In this document: one piece after another, positions 1 through 7,602 of the stretch | Position numbering within the stretch: the first letter of the stretch is position 1 | How the letters are laid out: each line of letters opens with the position of its first letter | Assembly: GCA_905206345.1 (NCBI GenBank) | Contig: CAJLGW010000003.1 | Coordinates: 1-56,201 of the forward strand | Direction of reading: 5' to 3' | DNA: 56,201 nucleotides | Origin: an uncultured Sutterella sp. | Lineage (GTDB): Bacteria; Pseudomonadota; Gammaproteobacteria; Burkholderiales; Burkholderiaceae_F | Notes under the pieces: generated by a model | Told to the model about the DNA's origin: nothing | Database searches by the model: none | Seen by the model: the letters and a program-made list of their open reading frames with translations, nothing else | Position numbers and translations under genes: made by a program

Positions 1-1
1 T

Positions 2-52
2 GAAGGTGGTCGTACGGTTGGCGCCGGCGTGGTTGCCAAGATCCTCGAATAA
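2..52 (+). CDS. tuf: Elongation factor Tu, C-terminal end (partial)
   Basis: The last 16 codons of an open frame entering from the left edge encode a tail ending in GVVAKILE, followed by TAA. This is the characteristic C-terminus of EF-Tu, the GTPase that delivers aminoacyl-tRNA to the ribosome. Its position just before rpsJ matches the str-S10 order (rpsL-rpsG-fusA-tuf-rpsJ) of betaproteobacteria. Only the last few percent of the protein is visible, so the call rests on tail identity and context. Confidence 0.9.
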   Translation, partial: EGGRTVGAGVVAKILE

Positions 53-78
53 TATTTCAGCTAACTACTGAGATTTAT

Positions 79-118
79 TTGACAAATAGAGGACGCGGGG
101 TTATACTCGGCGTCCTCT
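79..118 (+). promoter_or_regulatory. rpsJ (S10 operon) promoter inside a hairpin
   Basis: TTGACA at 79-84 and TATACT at 102-107 are separated by 17 bp, a near-consensus sigma-70 promoter 48 bp before rpsJ. The -10 box sits in the loop of a perfect 9-bp inverted repeat (AGAGGACGC at 88-96, GCGTCCTCT at 110-118). Transcripts reading through from tuf would form this hairpin, while transcripts started here would contain at most part of its right arm. The repeat may act as the tuf 3' end or terminator; it is followed by a moderately U-rich stretch. The promoter is seen directly; the dual role is inferred. Confidence 0.8.
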
Positions 119-155
119 ATTGTTCTTTAGTGTTCTTTTATAAGGAAAAATCGAA

Positions 156-467
156 ATGCAATCTCAACGCATTCGTATTCGCCTTAAGGCGTTTGATTAC
201 AAGTTGATTGATCAATCAGCTCAAGAAATCGTTGACACGGCCAAGCGCACGGGCGCTGTGGTTCGCGGTCCTGTTCCTCTTCCCACTCGCATCCAACGCT
301 TCGACATTTTGCGTTCCCCGCACGTTAACAAGACGAGTCGTGACCAATTCGAAATCCGTACGCATCAACGTTTGATGGACATCATCGATCCGACCGATAA
401 GACGGTTGACGCTTTGATGAAGTTGGATTTGGCTGCCGGCGTGGACGTCGAAATCAAGGTACAATAA
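156..467 (+). CDS. rpsJ: 30S ribosomal protein S10
   Basis: A 103-residue protein of exactly the family's usual length, starting MQSQRIRIRLKAFDYKLID and containing the LPTRI and SPHVNKTSRDQFE segments of S10. S10 is part of the 30S head and also the NusE subunit of transcription antitermination complexes. It is the first gene of the S10 operon, preceded by AAGGA and by its own strong promoter. A 139-bp gap with a second promoter separates it from rplC, so it may be partly transcribed on its own. Confidence 0.98.
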   Translation: MQSQRIRIRLKAFDYKLIDQSAQEIVDTAKRTGAVVRGPVPLPTRIQRFDILRSPHVNKTSRDQFEIRTHQRLMDIIDPTDKTVDALMKLDLAAGVDVEIKVQ

Positions 468-482
468 TTTTTTGCTTTTGAC

Positions 483-511
483 TTGCAAGGTTTTTAATTG
501 CAAGGTACAAT
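483..511 (+). promoter_or_regulatory. Promoter before rplC
   Basis: TTGCAA at 483-488 and TACAAT at 506-511 are spaced 17 bp apart in the gap between rpsJ and rplC. The segment TTGCAAGGT occurs twice (about 483 and 498), which partly reflects the promoter's AT-rich context. Its existence suggests that rplC and the following genes can be transcribed without rpsJ. No antisense gene or small ORF in this gap is convincing. Confidence 0.6.
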
Positions 512-606
512 CGCGCCTTTCTCGTTAAGAAAAATTAATAGAGATTTTTCTGACGATCTTTCTTAAAAAATGGTCCCGGCCAATCGTAGCCGGGGTGGAG
601 ATAACA

Positions 607-1251
607 ATGAGTGAAAAACTCGGCTTAGTTGGTCGTAAGATCGGCATGACGCGCATCTTTACCGAGGATGGTGAATCCATTCCCGTTACGGTGCTCGACA
701 TGGCTGGTAACCGTATCACGCAAGTGAAGACGGAAGAAAACGACGGCTACAATGCCATTCAAGTCGCATTCGGCTCTAAGAAGCCGTCTCGTGTGAGCAA
801 GCCGCTTGCCGGTCACTATGCTAAGGCTGGTGTCGAAGCTGGTGAAATGCTCAAAGAGTTCCATATCGAAGCTGACGCTCTCGCCAATTTGACGGTGGGT
901 TCCACGTTGTCCGTGGAAATGTTCACGGCTGGCCAAAAGGTCGACGTGACCGGTGTCACGATCGGTAAGGGTTTTGCTGGCGCCATCAAGCGTCACCACT
1001 TCTCGTCCAACCGTGCTAGCCACGGTAACTCCGTGACGACTCGTGCACCTGGTTCTATCGGTAATCGTCAAGATCCGGGTCGTGTTTTCCCGGGCAAGCG
1101 TATGGCTGGCCACTTGGGCGACGTGCAACGCACGACGCAAAACCTCGTGGTGGCTCGTATTGACGTCGAACGTCAATTGTTGCTTGTTCGCGGTGCAGTC
1201 CCCGGTGCCAAGGGCGGTAAGATTATCGTCCGTCCGGCTGTGAAGGCTTAA
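607..1251 (+). CDS. rplC: 50S ribosomal protein L3
   Basis: A 214-residue L3, one of the first proteins to bind 23S rRNA near the peptidyl transferase centre. It opens with LGLVGRKIGMTRIF and carries the GKGFAGAIKRH and GNRQDPGRVFPGK segments typical of bacterial L3; the latter contains the Gln methylated by PrmB in relatives. I chose ATG 607 because GGAG lies 6 nt upstream; an in-frame GTG at 595 lacks such a site. The next gene, rplD, starts 10 bp downstream. Confidence 0.97.
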   Translation: MSEKLGLVGRKIGMTRIFTEDGESIPVTVLDMAGNRITQVKTEENDGYNAIQVAFGSKKPSRVSKPLAGHYAKAGVEAGEMLKEFHIEADALANLTVGSTLSVEMFTAGQKVDVTGVTIGKGFAGAIKRHHFSSNRASHGNSVTTRAPGSIGNRQDPGRVFPGKRMAGHLGDVQRTTQNLVVARIDVERQLLLVRGAVPGAKGGKIIVRPAVKA

Positions 1252-1261
1252 GGAGCAATCA

Positions 1262-1882
1262 ATGGAACTCAATGTCCTGAACGAACAAGGTAATGAATCT
1301 GCCAAGTTGGCAGCTTCCGACGCCGTGTTTGGTCGTGAATACAATGAAGCTTTGGTTCACCAAATCGTGGTGGCTTATCAAGCTAACGAACGTCAAGGCA
1401 CCCGCGCTCAATTGACGCGTGCTAACGTTCATCATTCGACCAAGAAACCCTGGCGTCAAAAGGGTACGGGCCGCGCTCGTAGTGGTATGACTTCCTCCCC
1501 CGTGTGGCGTGGTGGTGGTCGTGCTTTCCCGAACACTCCGAATGAAAACTTCAGCCAAAAGGTCAACAAGAAGATGTTCCGCGCTGCCATGGCTTCGATC
1601 TACTCGAAGTTGGTTGCTGACGGTCGCTTGGTTGTTGTTGACTCTATCAGCGCTGAAACGCCGAAGACCAAGGCTTTTGCTCAAAAGTTGAAGGCTATGG
1701 GCTTGGAATCGGCCATGATTATCACCAAGGAAGTTGACGAAAACCTCTATTTGGCTTCTCGCAACTTGAAGAACGTGTTGGTGGTTATGCCGCGTTATGC
1801 TGATCCGCTCTCCTTGATTTTCTACAAGAAGATCGTGGTGACGAAGGACGCTATCGCTCAGCTTGAGGAGATGTGGGGATGA
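1262..1882 (+). CDS. rplD: 50S ribosomal protein L4
   Basis: A 206-residue L4/L1e-family protein with the conserved basic loop KKPWRQKGTGRARSG (about residues 60-74), which reaches into the peptide exit tunnel. In enterobacteria L4 represses the S10 operon through its leader; I see no comparable leader before rpsJ here. The stop overlaps the rplW start (ATGA at 1879-1882), pointing to translational coupling. Confidence 0.97.
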   Translation: MELNVLNEQGNESAKLAASDAVFGREYNEALVHQIVVAYQANERQGTRAQLTRANVHHSTKKPWRQKGTGRARSGMTSSPVWRGGGRAFPNTPNENFSQKVNKKMFRAAMASIYSKLVADGRLVVVDSISAETPKTKAFAQKLKAMGLESAMIITKEVDENLYLASRNLKNVLVVMPRYADPLSLIFYKKIVVTKDAIAQLEEMWG

Positions 1883-2178
1883 TGAGCCAAGATCGTTTAA
1901 TGAAGGTGCTCCTTGCTCCGGTCGTCTCTGAAAAGAGCACGATGGTTGGCGAAAAGAACGGCCAAGTGGTTTTCCACGTTGTTGCCGATGCCACCAAGCA
2001 AGAAGTCAAGGCTGCTGTTGAATTGCTCTTCAAGGTGCAAGTTGACAGCGTTCAAATGGTCAACATCAAGGGTAAGACGGCCCGTTTCGGTCGCTTCGCC
2101 GGTAAGCACAGCGACAAGCGTAAGGCTTACGTGACCTTGAAGTCTGGTCAAGAAATTAACTTCGCAGAGGTGAAGTAA
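1879..2178 (+). CDS. rplW: 50S ribosomal protein L23
   Basis: A 99-residue L23, which sits at the exit of the peptide tunnel and docks trigger factor and SRP. The segments APVVSEKSTM and KGKTARFGRFAGKHSDKRKAY are characteristic. I place the start at ATG 1879, 8 nt after GAGGAG and overlapping the rplD stop; ATG 1882 is the alternative. Its TAA overlaps the rplB ATG at 2178, so three consecutive genes are tightly coupled. Confidence 0.96.
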   Translation: MMSQDRLMKVLLAPVVSEKSTMVGEKNGQVVFHVVADATKQEVKAAVELLFKVQVDSVQMVNIKGKTARFGRFAGKHSDKRKAYVTLKSGQEINFAEVK

Positions 2179-3005
2179 TGGCTCTCGTCAAATTGAAACC
2201 GACGTCGGCCGGTCGTCGTCATGCTGTTAAGGTTGTTAACGCCGAATTGCACAAGGGTAAGCCCTTTGCTGCTCTTCTCGAAAAGAAGAACCGTTCTTCT
2301 GGCCGTAACAACAATGGTCACATCACCTGCCGTCATAAGGGTGGTGGCCACAAGAAGGCTTATCGTATTATTGACTTTAAGCGTAACAAGGATGGTATCG
2401 CTGCTCGCGTTGAACGCATCGAATACGATCCGAACCGTTCCGCTCACATCGCTCTCGTGCTCTACGCCGACGGCGAACGTCGCTATATCATTGCCCCGAA
2501 GGGCTTGACGGTTGGCGCCGAATTGATGAATGGTCAAGAAGCTCCGATCAAAGTGGGTAACACGCTTCCTTTGCGTAACATCCCCATCGGTTCTACGATT
2601 CACTGTATCGAAATGAAGCCGGGTAAGGGCGCCCAATTGGTCCGCTCCGCTGGTGCTTTTGCTCAATTGATCGCTCGTGAAGGCGAATACGCTCAAGTTC
2701 GTATGCGCTCTGGCGAAGTGCGTTTGATCCACATCGAATGCCGCGCCACGATCGGTATGGTTGGCAATGAAGAGAACAGTTTGCGCGAACTCGGTAAGGC
2801 TGGTGCTAAGCGCTGGCGTGGTGTTCGTCCGACGGTCCGTGGCGTTGCCATGAACCCGGTGGATCACCCGCACGGTGGTGGTGAAGGCCGTACTGGCACG
2901 GGTCGTGCTCCGGTTACGCCTTGGGGTCAACTCACCAAGGGTTACCGTACTCGTAACAACAAGCGCACCGATTCTATGATCGTTTCGCGCCGAAACCGTA
3001 AATAA
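2178..3005 (+). CDS. rplB: 50S ribosomal protein L2
   Basis: A 275-residue L2 of normal length, which helps form the peptidyl transferase centre and subunit contacts. It contains the GGGHKKAYRIIDFKR region near residues 53-67 and the C-terminal MNPVDHPHGGGEGRT loop, the most conserved part of the family, with the functionally important histidine. rpsS follows after 11 bp. Confidence 0.98.
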   Translation: MALVKLKPTSAGRRHAVKVVNAELHKGKPFAALLEKKNRSSGRNNNGHITCRHKGGGHKKAYRIIDFKRNKDGIAARVERIEYDPNRSAHIALVLYADGERRYIIAPKGLTVGAELMNGQEAPIKVGNTLPLRNIPIGSTIHCIEMKPGKGAQLVRSAGAFAQLIAREGEYAQVRMRSGEVRLIHIECRATIGMVGNEENSLRELGKAGAKRWRGVRPTVRGVAMNPVDHPHGGGEGRTGTGRAPVTPWGQLTKGYRTRNNKRTDSMIVSRRNRK

Positions 3006-3016
3006 GGGGGCCTAGA

Positions 3017-3283
3017 ATGTCTCGTTCCTTAAAGAAAGGCCCGTTTGTTGATGGGCACTTGATGAAGAAAGTGGAAGCCGCCCAAGCTAGCCGTGACAAG
3101 CGTCCGGTCAAGACCTGGTCTCGTCGTTCTACGATTCTTCCTGAGTTCATCGGTTTGACGATTGCCGTCCACAATGGCCGTCAACACGTCCCGGTGTACG
3201 TTAATGAAAACATGGTCGGCCACAAGTTGGGCGAATTCGCTTTGACCCGTACGTTTAAGGGTCACGCGTCTGACAAGAAATAA
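3017..3283 (+). CDS. rpsS: 30S ribosomal protein S19
   Basis: An 88-residue S19, which pairs with S13 in the 30S head near the A-site finger. The start MSRSLKKGPFVD and the segments TWSRRST and VGHKLGEFALTRTFKGH are diagnostic. It sits in the invariant L2-S19-L22-S3 order. Confidence 0.98.
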   Translation: MSRSLKKGPFVDGHLMKKVEAAQASRDKRPVKTWSRRSTILPEFIGLTIAVHNGRQHVPVYVNENMVGHKLGEFALTRTFKGHASDKK

Positions 3284-3300
3284 CTAGTAGGAGTTAGATA

Positions 3301-3633
3301 ATGGAAACCTCTGCTATTGTTCGTGGCGTACGTCTCTCGGCTCAAAAGGGCCGCTTGGTCGCCGACCTCGTCCGCGGTAAGCCCGTGGATAAGGCTTTGA
3401 ACATTCTTACGTTCACGCAAAAGAAAGCTGCCGTCATTATTAAGAAGGCACTTGAGTCAGCTATCGCTAACGCCGAACACAACGACGGCGCTGATATCGA
3501 CGATTTGCGCGTGACGAAGATCTACGTGGAAAAGGCTACGACGTTGCGTCGCTCCGGCGCTCGCGCTAAGGGTCGTGGTACGCGTATTAACAAGCAAACC
3601 TGCCACATCTACGTGTCTGTTGGTGACAAGTAA
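3301..3633 (+). CDS. rplV: 50S ribosomal protein L22
   Basis: A 110-residue L22 whose extended beta-hairpin lines the exit tunnel. The hairpin segment with RRSGARAKGRGTRI is present near residues 82-95, the part altered in macrolide-resistant mutants of other species; nothing here looks altered. It starts after GGAG with good spacing. Confidence 0.97.
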   Translation: METSAIVRGVRLSAQKGRLVADLVRGKPVDKALNILTFTQKKAAVIIKKALESAIANAEHNDGADIDDLRVTKIYVEKATTLRRSGARAKGRGTRINKQTCHIYVSVGDK

Positions 3634-3645
3634 TATAGGTGAATT

Positions 3646-4479
3646 ATGGGACAAAAAATTAACCCCACCGGCTTCCGTCTCCCTGTGACGCGTGACTGGA
3701 CCTCGCGTTGGTACGCGGAAGGCCGTGATTTCGCCCGTACGTTGGGCGAAGACTTGAAGGTTCGTAGCTTCTTGCAAAAGAAGTTGAAGAACGCTTCTGT
3801 TAGCCGTATCTTGATCGAACGTCCTGCTAAGAACGCTCGTATTACGATTTTCTCCGCCCGTCCGGGTGTTGTGATCGGTAAGCAAGGTCAAGACATCGAA
3901 GTTTTGAAGAACGAAGTTCAAAAGATGATGGGCGTGCCTGTTCACGTCAACATCGAAGAAGTTCGTCGTCCTGAACTCGACGCTCAATTGATCGCTGACA
4001 GCATCACGCAACAACTCGAAAAGCGTGTGATGTTCCGTCGTGCCATGAAGCGCGCTATGCAAAACGCTATGCGTTTGGGCGCTCAAGGCATCAAGATCAT
4101 GTCCGCTGGTCGTTTGAACGGTGCAGAAATCGCTCGTACGGAATGGTATCGTGAAGGTCGCGTGCCGCTTCATACGTTGCGCGCCAACATCGATTACGGT
4201 TTCTCTGAAGCCAATACGACGTACGGTATTATCGGTGTTAAGGTTTGGGTTTACCGTGGCGACGGCTATGCCGAAGACACGCAAGCTCAAGAAAAGAACG
4301 AACGTGAAGATCGTCGCTCTCGCCGCCCTGCTGGTGACCGCGCTGGTAAGCCGGCCGCTCGCCGCACGCGTAAGGCTGTGACGAACGAAGCTGGTGCCGC
4401 TGACGGCGAAAAGGCTGATAAGAAGCCGGTTCGTCGTGCTAAGAAGGCTGCCCCGGCTGCTTCTAAAGACGGAGAATAA
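3646..4479 (+). CDS. rpsC: 30S ribosomal protein S3 with long C-terminal tail
   Basis: A 277-residue S3, part of the mRNA entry tunnel and its helicase. The KH domain motif VVIGKQGQDIE lies near residues 75-85. The folded core ends near residue 215; the remaining 60 or so residues are low-complexity Arg/Lys/Ala (DRAGKPAARRTRKA, then KKPVRRAKKAAPAA). That tail makes it about 40 residues longer than the E. coli protein (233 aa); long basic tails occur in several betaproteobacterial S3 proteins. Confidence 0.97.
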   Translation: MGQKINPTGFRLPVTRDWTSRWYAEGRDFARTLGEDLKVRSFLQKKLKNASVSRILIERPAKNARITIFSARPGVVIGKQGQDIEVLKNEVQKMMGVPVHVNIEEVRRPELDAQLIADSITQQLEKRVMFRRAMKRAMQNAMRLGAQGIKIMSAGRLNGAEIARTEWYREGRVPLHTLRANIDYGFSEANTTYGIIGVKVWVYRGDGYAEDTQAQEKNEREDRRSRRPAGDRAGKPAARRTRKAVTNEAGAADGEKADKKPVRRAKKAAPAASKDGE

Positions 4480-4482
4480 GCG

Positions 4483-4899
4483 ATGTTGCAACCTAATCGA
4501 CGCAAGTACCGCAAGGATCAAAAGGGCCGTAACTACGGTTTAGCCACGCGTGGTGCCAACGTTTCCTTCGGTGAATTTGGTCTTAAGGCTCTCGAACGCG
4601 GCCGTCTTACGGCTCGCCAAATCGAAGCCGCTCGTCGTGCTATCACGCGCCATATTAAGCGTGGTGGTCGCGTTTGGATCCGCGTGTTCCCGGACAAGCC
4701 CATTTCCGAAAAGCCTGCCGAAGTCCGTATGGGTAACGGTAAGGGTAATCCGGAATACTGGGTGGCCTTAGTGCAACCGGGCCGTGTGCTTTATGAAATG
4801 GACGGGGTTGATGAAGCCTTGGCTCGCGAAGCTTTCGCTCTCGCAGCTGCCAAGTTGCCGATCAAGACCACGTTTGTTGTCCGCCAAATCGGTATGTAA
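4483..4899 (+). CDS. rplP: 50S ribosomal protein L16
   Basis: A 138-residue L16 beginning MLQPNRRKYRKDQKGRN, as in most bacteria. It binds near the A site and central protuberance. The conserved basic segment RHIKRGGRVWIRVFPDKP and the GKGNPEYWVA segment are intact. It starts only 3 bp after the rpsC stop. Confidence 0.98.
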   Translation: MLQPNRRKYRKDQKGRNYGLATRGANVSFGEFGLKALERGRLTARQIEAARRAITRHIKRGGRVWIRVFPDKPISEKPAEVRMGNGKGNPEYWVALVQPGRVLYEMDGVDEALAREAFALAAAKLPIKTTFVVRQIGM

Positions 4900-4911
4900 G
4901 GAGAGACGGCA

Positions 4912-5106
4912 ATGAACGCAAAAGAATTGCGCGCCATGGATGAGGCTGCGCTTAAGAAGGAATTGGCTGACTTGATGCATGCTCACTTTAAGTTACGCAT
5001 GCAACACGGTACGCAACAACTTCAAAACACGAATCAGTTGCGCACGACGCGTCGAGAAATCGCCCGCGTTCGCACGATTCTCGCTCAAAAGGCGGCCTCG
5101 AAATGA
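4912..5106 (+). CDS. rpmC: 50S ribosomal protein L29
   Basis: A 64-residue two-helix protein of the L29 family located by the tunnel exit next to L23. It starts MNAKELRAMDEAALKKEL and includes the typical LRMQHGTQQLQNT stretch. The TGA stop overlaps the rpsQ start (ATGA), as in many S10 operons. Confidence 0.96.
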   Translation: MNAKELRAMDEAALKKELADLMHAHFKLRMQHGTQQLQNTNQLRTTRREIARVRTILAQKAASK

Positions 5107-5378
5107 TGCAAGAAACTCAAAAAACGACGTTAACTCGTACGTTAGTTGGTAAAGTTGTCAGCAACAAGATGCAAAAGACGGTTACGGTCTTGGTTGAACG
5201 TAAAGTTAAGCATCCGTTGTACGGCAAGTTCGTGGTTGTTTCTAAGAAATACCACGCTCATACCGAAGCTAACGATTTGATGGAAGGTGATACGGTTGAA
5301 ATCTCCGAAACGCGTCCGGTTTCCAAGACCAAGTCTTGGACGGTGACGAAGGTTTTGAAGAAGGCCGAAATCATCTAA
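5103..5378 (+). CDS. rpsQ: 30S ribosomal protein S17
   Basis: A 91-residue S17, an OB-fold protein that helps 30S body assembly. The segments LVGKVVSNKMQKTVTV and EGDTVEISETRPVSKTK identify it. It overlaps rpmC by 4 bp. It is the last gene before a 219-bp gap with a new promoter and leader, so it marks the boundary between the S10 and spc units. Confidence 0.97.
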   Translation: MMQETQKTTLTRTLVGKVVSNKMQKTVTVLVERKVKHPLYGKFVVVSKKYHAHTEANDLMEGDTVEISETRPVSKTKSWTVTKVLKKAEII

Positions 5379-5390
5379 TTCAAAAAAGGC

Positions 5391-5419
5391 TTGCAAGTTT
5401 TCTTTTTCTTAGATATACT
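5391..5419 (+). promoter_or_regulatory. spc operon promoter before rplN
   Basis: TTGCAA at 5391-5396 and TATACT at 5414-5419 are 17 bp apart, immediately after rpsQ. The position matches the spc promoter of E. coli between S17 and L14. The start would fall near 5426, giving a 5' leader of about 170 nt. Confidence 0.75.
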
Positions 5420-5425
5420 TGCGGC

Positions 5426-5597
5426 TTCGTGGTTGAGGTTGACTCTCACGAGTTAGCCTCAACTGTTTTGTCAGGTGCAATATTTTTGCCTAGCACCCCG
5501 GAAATCCGGGCTTCAGCGAAGCAAGGGTATTGTGCTTCCTCCCAATTACGGGACCAATACTATCCGCATAGCGGAATAAGTTGGGAAATAGGAAATC
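5426..5597 (+). promoter_or_regulatory. Structured rplN leader able to hide the ribosome binding site
   Basis: The leader can fold into several helices: TTGAGG...CCTCAA with an inner ACTC/GAGT (5433-5462), GGTGC/GCACC (about 5474-5497), CCCGG-AAAT-CCGGG (5497-5510), GCTTC-AGC-GAAGC (5510-5522) and TCCGC-ATA-GCGGA (5563-5575). TTCCT (5536-5540) plus CCCAA (5541-5545) can pair with TTGGG (5581-5585) and AGGAA (5590-5594); the latter is the rplN ribosome binding site. That arrangement suggests translational control of the spc genes. No such leader is known to me from E. coli, where S8 binds inside the operon. The folding is by eye only. Confidence 0.5.
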
Positions 5598-5966
5598 ATG
5601 ATTCAGATGCAAACCAAACTGGACGTGGCCGATAACACGGGCGCTCGTTCGGTGATGTGTATCAAGGTGTTGGGCGGTTCTAAGCGCCGCTACGCCAACA
5701 TTGGTGATGTCATCAAAGTGACGGTTAAGGAAGCTGCTCCGCGTGGCCGCGTCAAGAAGGGTGAAGTTTACAACGCTGTTGTAGTTCGCACCGCCAAGGG
5801 CGTTCGTCGTGCAGACGGTTCCTCCATCTCTTTCGATGGTAACGCCGCTGTGTTACTTAATTCTAAGCTTGAGCCGATTGGCACTCGTATCTTCGGACCG
5901 GTTACGCGTGAATTGCGTACGGAACAATTCATGAAGATTGTGTCTTTGGCTCCGGAAGTTTTGTAA
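5598..5966 (+). CDS. rplN: 50S ribosomal protein L14
   Basis: A 122-residue L14 starting MIQMQTKLDVADNTGARS, the conserved family start. It binds helix 95 of 23S rRNA and forms intersubunit bridge B8. The ribosome binding site AGGAA lies in a helix-forming leader. rplX follows after 11 bp. Confidence 0.98.
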   Translation: MIQMQTKLDVADNTGARSVMCIKVLGGSKRRYANIGDVIKVTVKEAAPRGRVKKGEVYNAVVVRTAKGVRRADGSSISFDGNAAVLLNSKLEPIGTRIFGPVTRELRTEQFMKIVSLAPEVL

Positions 5967-5977
5967 GGAGACGCGCG

Positions 5978-6298
5978 ATGCAACGCATCCGTAAAGGTGA
6001 CGAAGTTATCGTTATCACCGGCCGAGACAAGGGCAAGCGCGGTACCGTGCTCTCCCGCGTTGACGATCGTCACGTGACGGTTGAAGGCATTAATGTTGTT
6101 AAGAAGCACCGTCGTCCGAACCCCATGATGGGTACGGCCGGTGGCATCGAAAACAAGGTTATGCCGATCGATCAATCTAACGTCATGCTCGTGAATCCGG
6201 CTACTGGTAAGGGCGAACGTGTTGGTTTCAAGGAAATCGACGGTAAGAAGGTTCGCGTGTTTAAGAGCGACAACAGTGTTGTTGGCGCTAAGGCTTAA
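5978..6298 (+). CDS. rplX: 50S ribosomal protein L24
   Basis: A 106-residue KOW-domain protein that initiates 50S assembly. The KOW segment (GDEVIVITGRDKGKRGTV, about residues 7-24) and NPMMGTAGGIENKVMPI are typical. It begins after GGAGACGCGCG in the usual L14-L24-L5 order. Confidence 0.97.
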   Translation: MQRIRKGDEVIVITGRDKGKRGTVLSRVDDRHVTVEGINVVKKHRRPNPMMGTAGGIENKVMPIDQSNVMLVNPATGKGERVGFKEIDGKKVRVFKSDNSVVGAKA

Positions 6299-6315
6299 TA
6301 GAGGGTAAATCGATA

Positions 6316-6855
6316 ATGTCTCGTTTCCAAACTCTCTACCGTGAAGCCATTGTTGCCGAACTCACCAAGAAGTTCGGTTACAAGACCACGATGCAAGTTC
6401 CTCGTATCACGAAGATCACGTTGAACATGGGTATCGGCGAAGCGGTTAACGATAAGAAGTTGATCGACAACGCTGTTGCTGATCTCACGAAGATTGCTGG
6501 TCAAAAACCGGTTGTTACCAAGACCCGTAAGGCTATCGCTAACTTTAAGATTCGCGAAAACATGCCCATCGGTTGTATGGTGACCTTGCGTGGCGAACGC
6601 ATGTATGAATTCTTGGACCGCTTGGTTACGATCGCTTTCCCGCGTGTTCGTGACTTCCGTGGTGTCTCTGGTCGCTCTTTCGACGGCCGTGGCAACTACA
6701 ACATCGGTCTTAAAGAACAAATCATCTTCCCCGAAATCGAATACGATAAGATCGATAAGATCCGTGGGATGAATATTTCTATCACGACGACTGCGAAAAC
6801 CGACGAAGAAGCTAAGGCTCTCCTCGCTGCTTTCCGCTTTCCGTTCCGCAATTAA
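6316..6855 (+). CDS. rplE: 50S ribosomal protein L5
   Basis: A 179-residue L5, a 5S rRNA-binding protein of the central protuberance that contacts P-site tRNA. The segments ITLNMGIGEAV and RGVSGRSFDGRGNYNIGLKE are family hallmarks. Length is normal. Thirteen bp separate it from rpsN. Confidence 0.98.
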   Translation: MSRFQTLYREAIVAELTKKFGYKTTMQVPRITKITLNMGIGEAVNDKKLIDNAVADLTKIAGQKPVVTKTRKAIANFKIRENMPIGCMVTLRGERMYEFLDRLVTIAFPRVRDFRGVSGRSFDGRGNYNIGLKEQIIFPEIEYDKIDKIRGMNISITTTAKTDEEAKALLAAFRFPFRN

Positions 6856-6867
6856 TCGAGGTGTGAA

Positions 6868-7173
6868 TTGGCTAAACTCGCACTGATTAACCGTGACTTG
6901 AAGCGTGCCGCTACGGTCGCCAAGTTCGCAGAAAAGCGCGCTGCCTTGAAGGCAGTTATCAACGATGCTTCTGCTTCTTTCGAAGAAAAGATGGAAGCTC
7001 GTCAACAATTACAATTGTTGCCCCGTGACGCAAGCCCCTGCCGTATGCGTAACCGCTGCGGTTTGACGGGTCGTCCCCGTGGCACGTTCCGCAAATTCGG
7101 CTTAGCTCGCGGTAAGATCCGTGAAGCCGCAATGCGCGGTGATATTCCTGGCCTCATCAAGGCTAGCTGGTAA
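6868..7173 (+). CDS. rpsN: 30S ribosomal protein S14, zinc-free type, TTG start
   Basis: A 101-residue long-form S14 without the CxxC zinc pairs of the short form; it has only two separated cysteines in SPCRMRNRCGLTGRPRG. The reading frame begins at TTG 6868 (TTG GCT AAA CTC), with GAGG 8 nt upstream. No in-frame ATG exists near the conserved N-terminus AKLALINRDLKR, so the TTG is the likely real start. That is unusual for a ribosomal protein gene and may lower its translation relative to neighbours. Confidence 0.96.
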   Translation: MAKLALINRDLKRAATVAKFAEKRAALKAVINDASASFEEKMEARQQLQLLPRDASPCRMRNRCGLTGRPRGTFRKFGLARGKIREAAMRGDIPGLIKASW

Positions 7174-7187
7174 GCGAGGAGATTATC

Positions 7188-7583
7188 ATGAGCATGAGTG
7201 ATCCGATCGCCGATATGTTGACCCGTATTCGTAACGGTCAAACTGTCGACAAGACGGAAGTGGTTATGCCCTCCTCCAAGCTGAAGGTGGCTATCGCCCA
7301 AGTCTTGAAGGATGAAGGATACATTGATGGTTTTACGGTTGTTGCTAACAACGGTAAGACTGAATTACACGTTGGTTTGAAGTATTACGCTGGTCGCCCC
7401 GTTATCGAACGCCTTGAACGCGTTTCTCGTCCGGGCCTCCGTGTTTACAAGAACCACCAAACGATTCCGCAAGTGATGAATGGCTTGGGTGTTGCGATCG
7501 TTTCTACGCCGAAGGGTGTGATGACCGATCGTAAGGCTCGTGAAGCTGGCATCGGTGGCGAAGTCATTTGCTACGTGGCCTAA
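7188..7583 (+). CDS. rpsH: 30S ribosomal protein S8
   Basis: A 131-residue S8, which binds helix 21 of 16S rRNA early in assembly. It starts MSMSDPIADMLTRIRNGQ and ends in the conserved GGEVICYVA. ATG 7188 is preferred over ATG 7194 because GAGGAG lies 6 nt before it. In E. coli S8 represses the spc operon at rplE; I cannot judge that here. Confidence 0.98.
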   Translation: MSMSDPIADMLTRIRNGQTVDKTEVVMPSSKLKVAIAQVLKDEGYIDGFTVVANNGKTELHVGLKYYAGRPVIERLERVSRPGLRVYKNHQTIPQVMNGLGVAIVSTPKGVMTDRKAREAGIGGEVICYVA

Positions 7584-7602
7584 TAAGCGAGGAGGATAGA
7601 AA

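Noticed and set aside
3457..4521. A 354-codon reverse-strand open frame opposite rplV and rpsC, and similar long antisense frames across the ribosomal genes
   Set aside because: They mirror the biased codon use of the ribosomal genes, have no ribosome binding sites or recognisable domains, and overlap certain genes completely.
5336..5635. A 99-codon open frame across the rpsQ-rplN gap
   Set aside because: It overlaps both genes, has no family match, and the region is better explained as a promoter and structured RNA leader.
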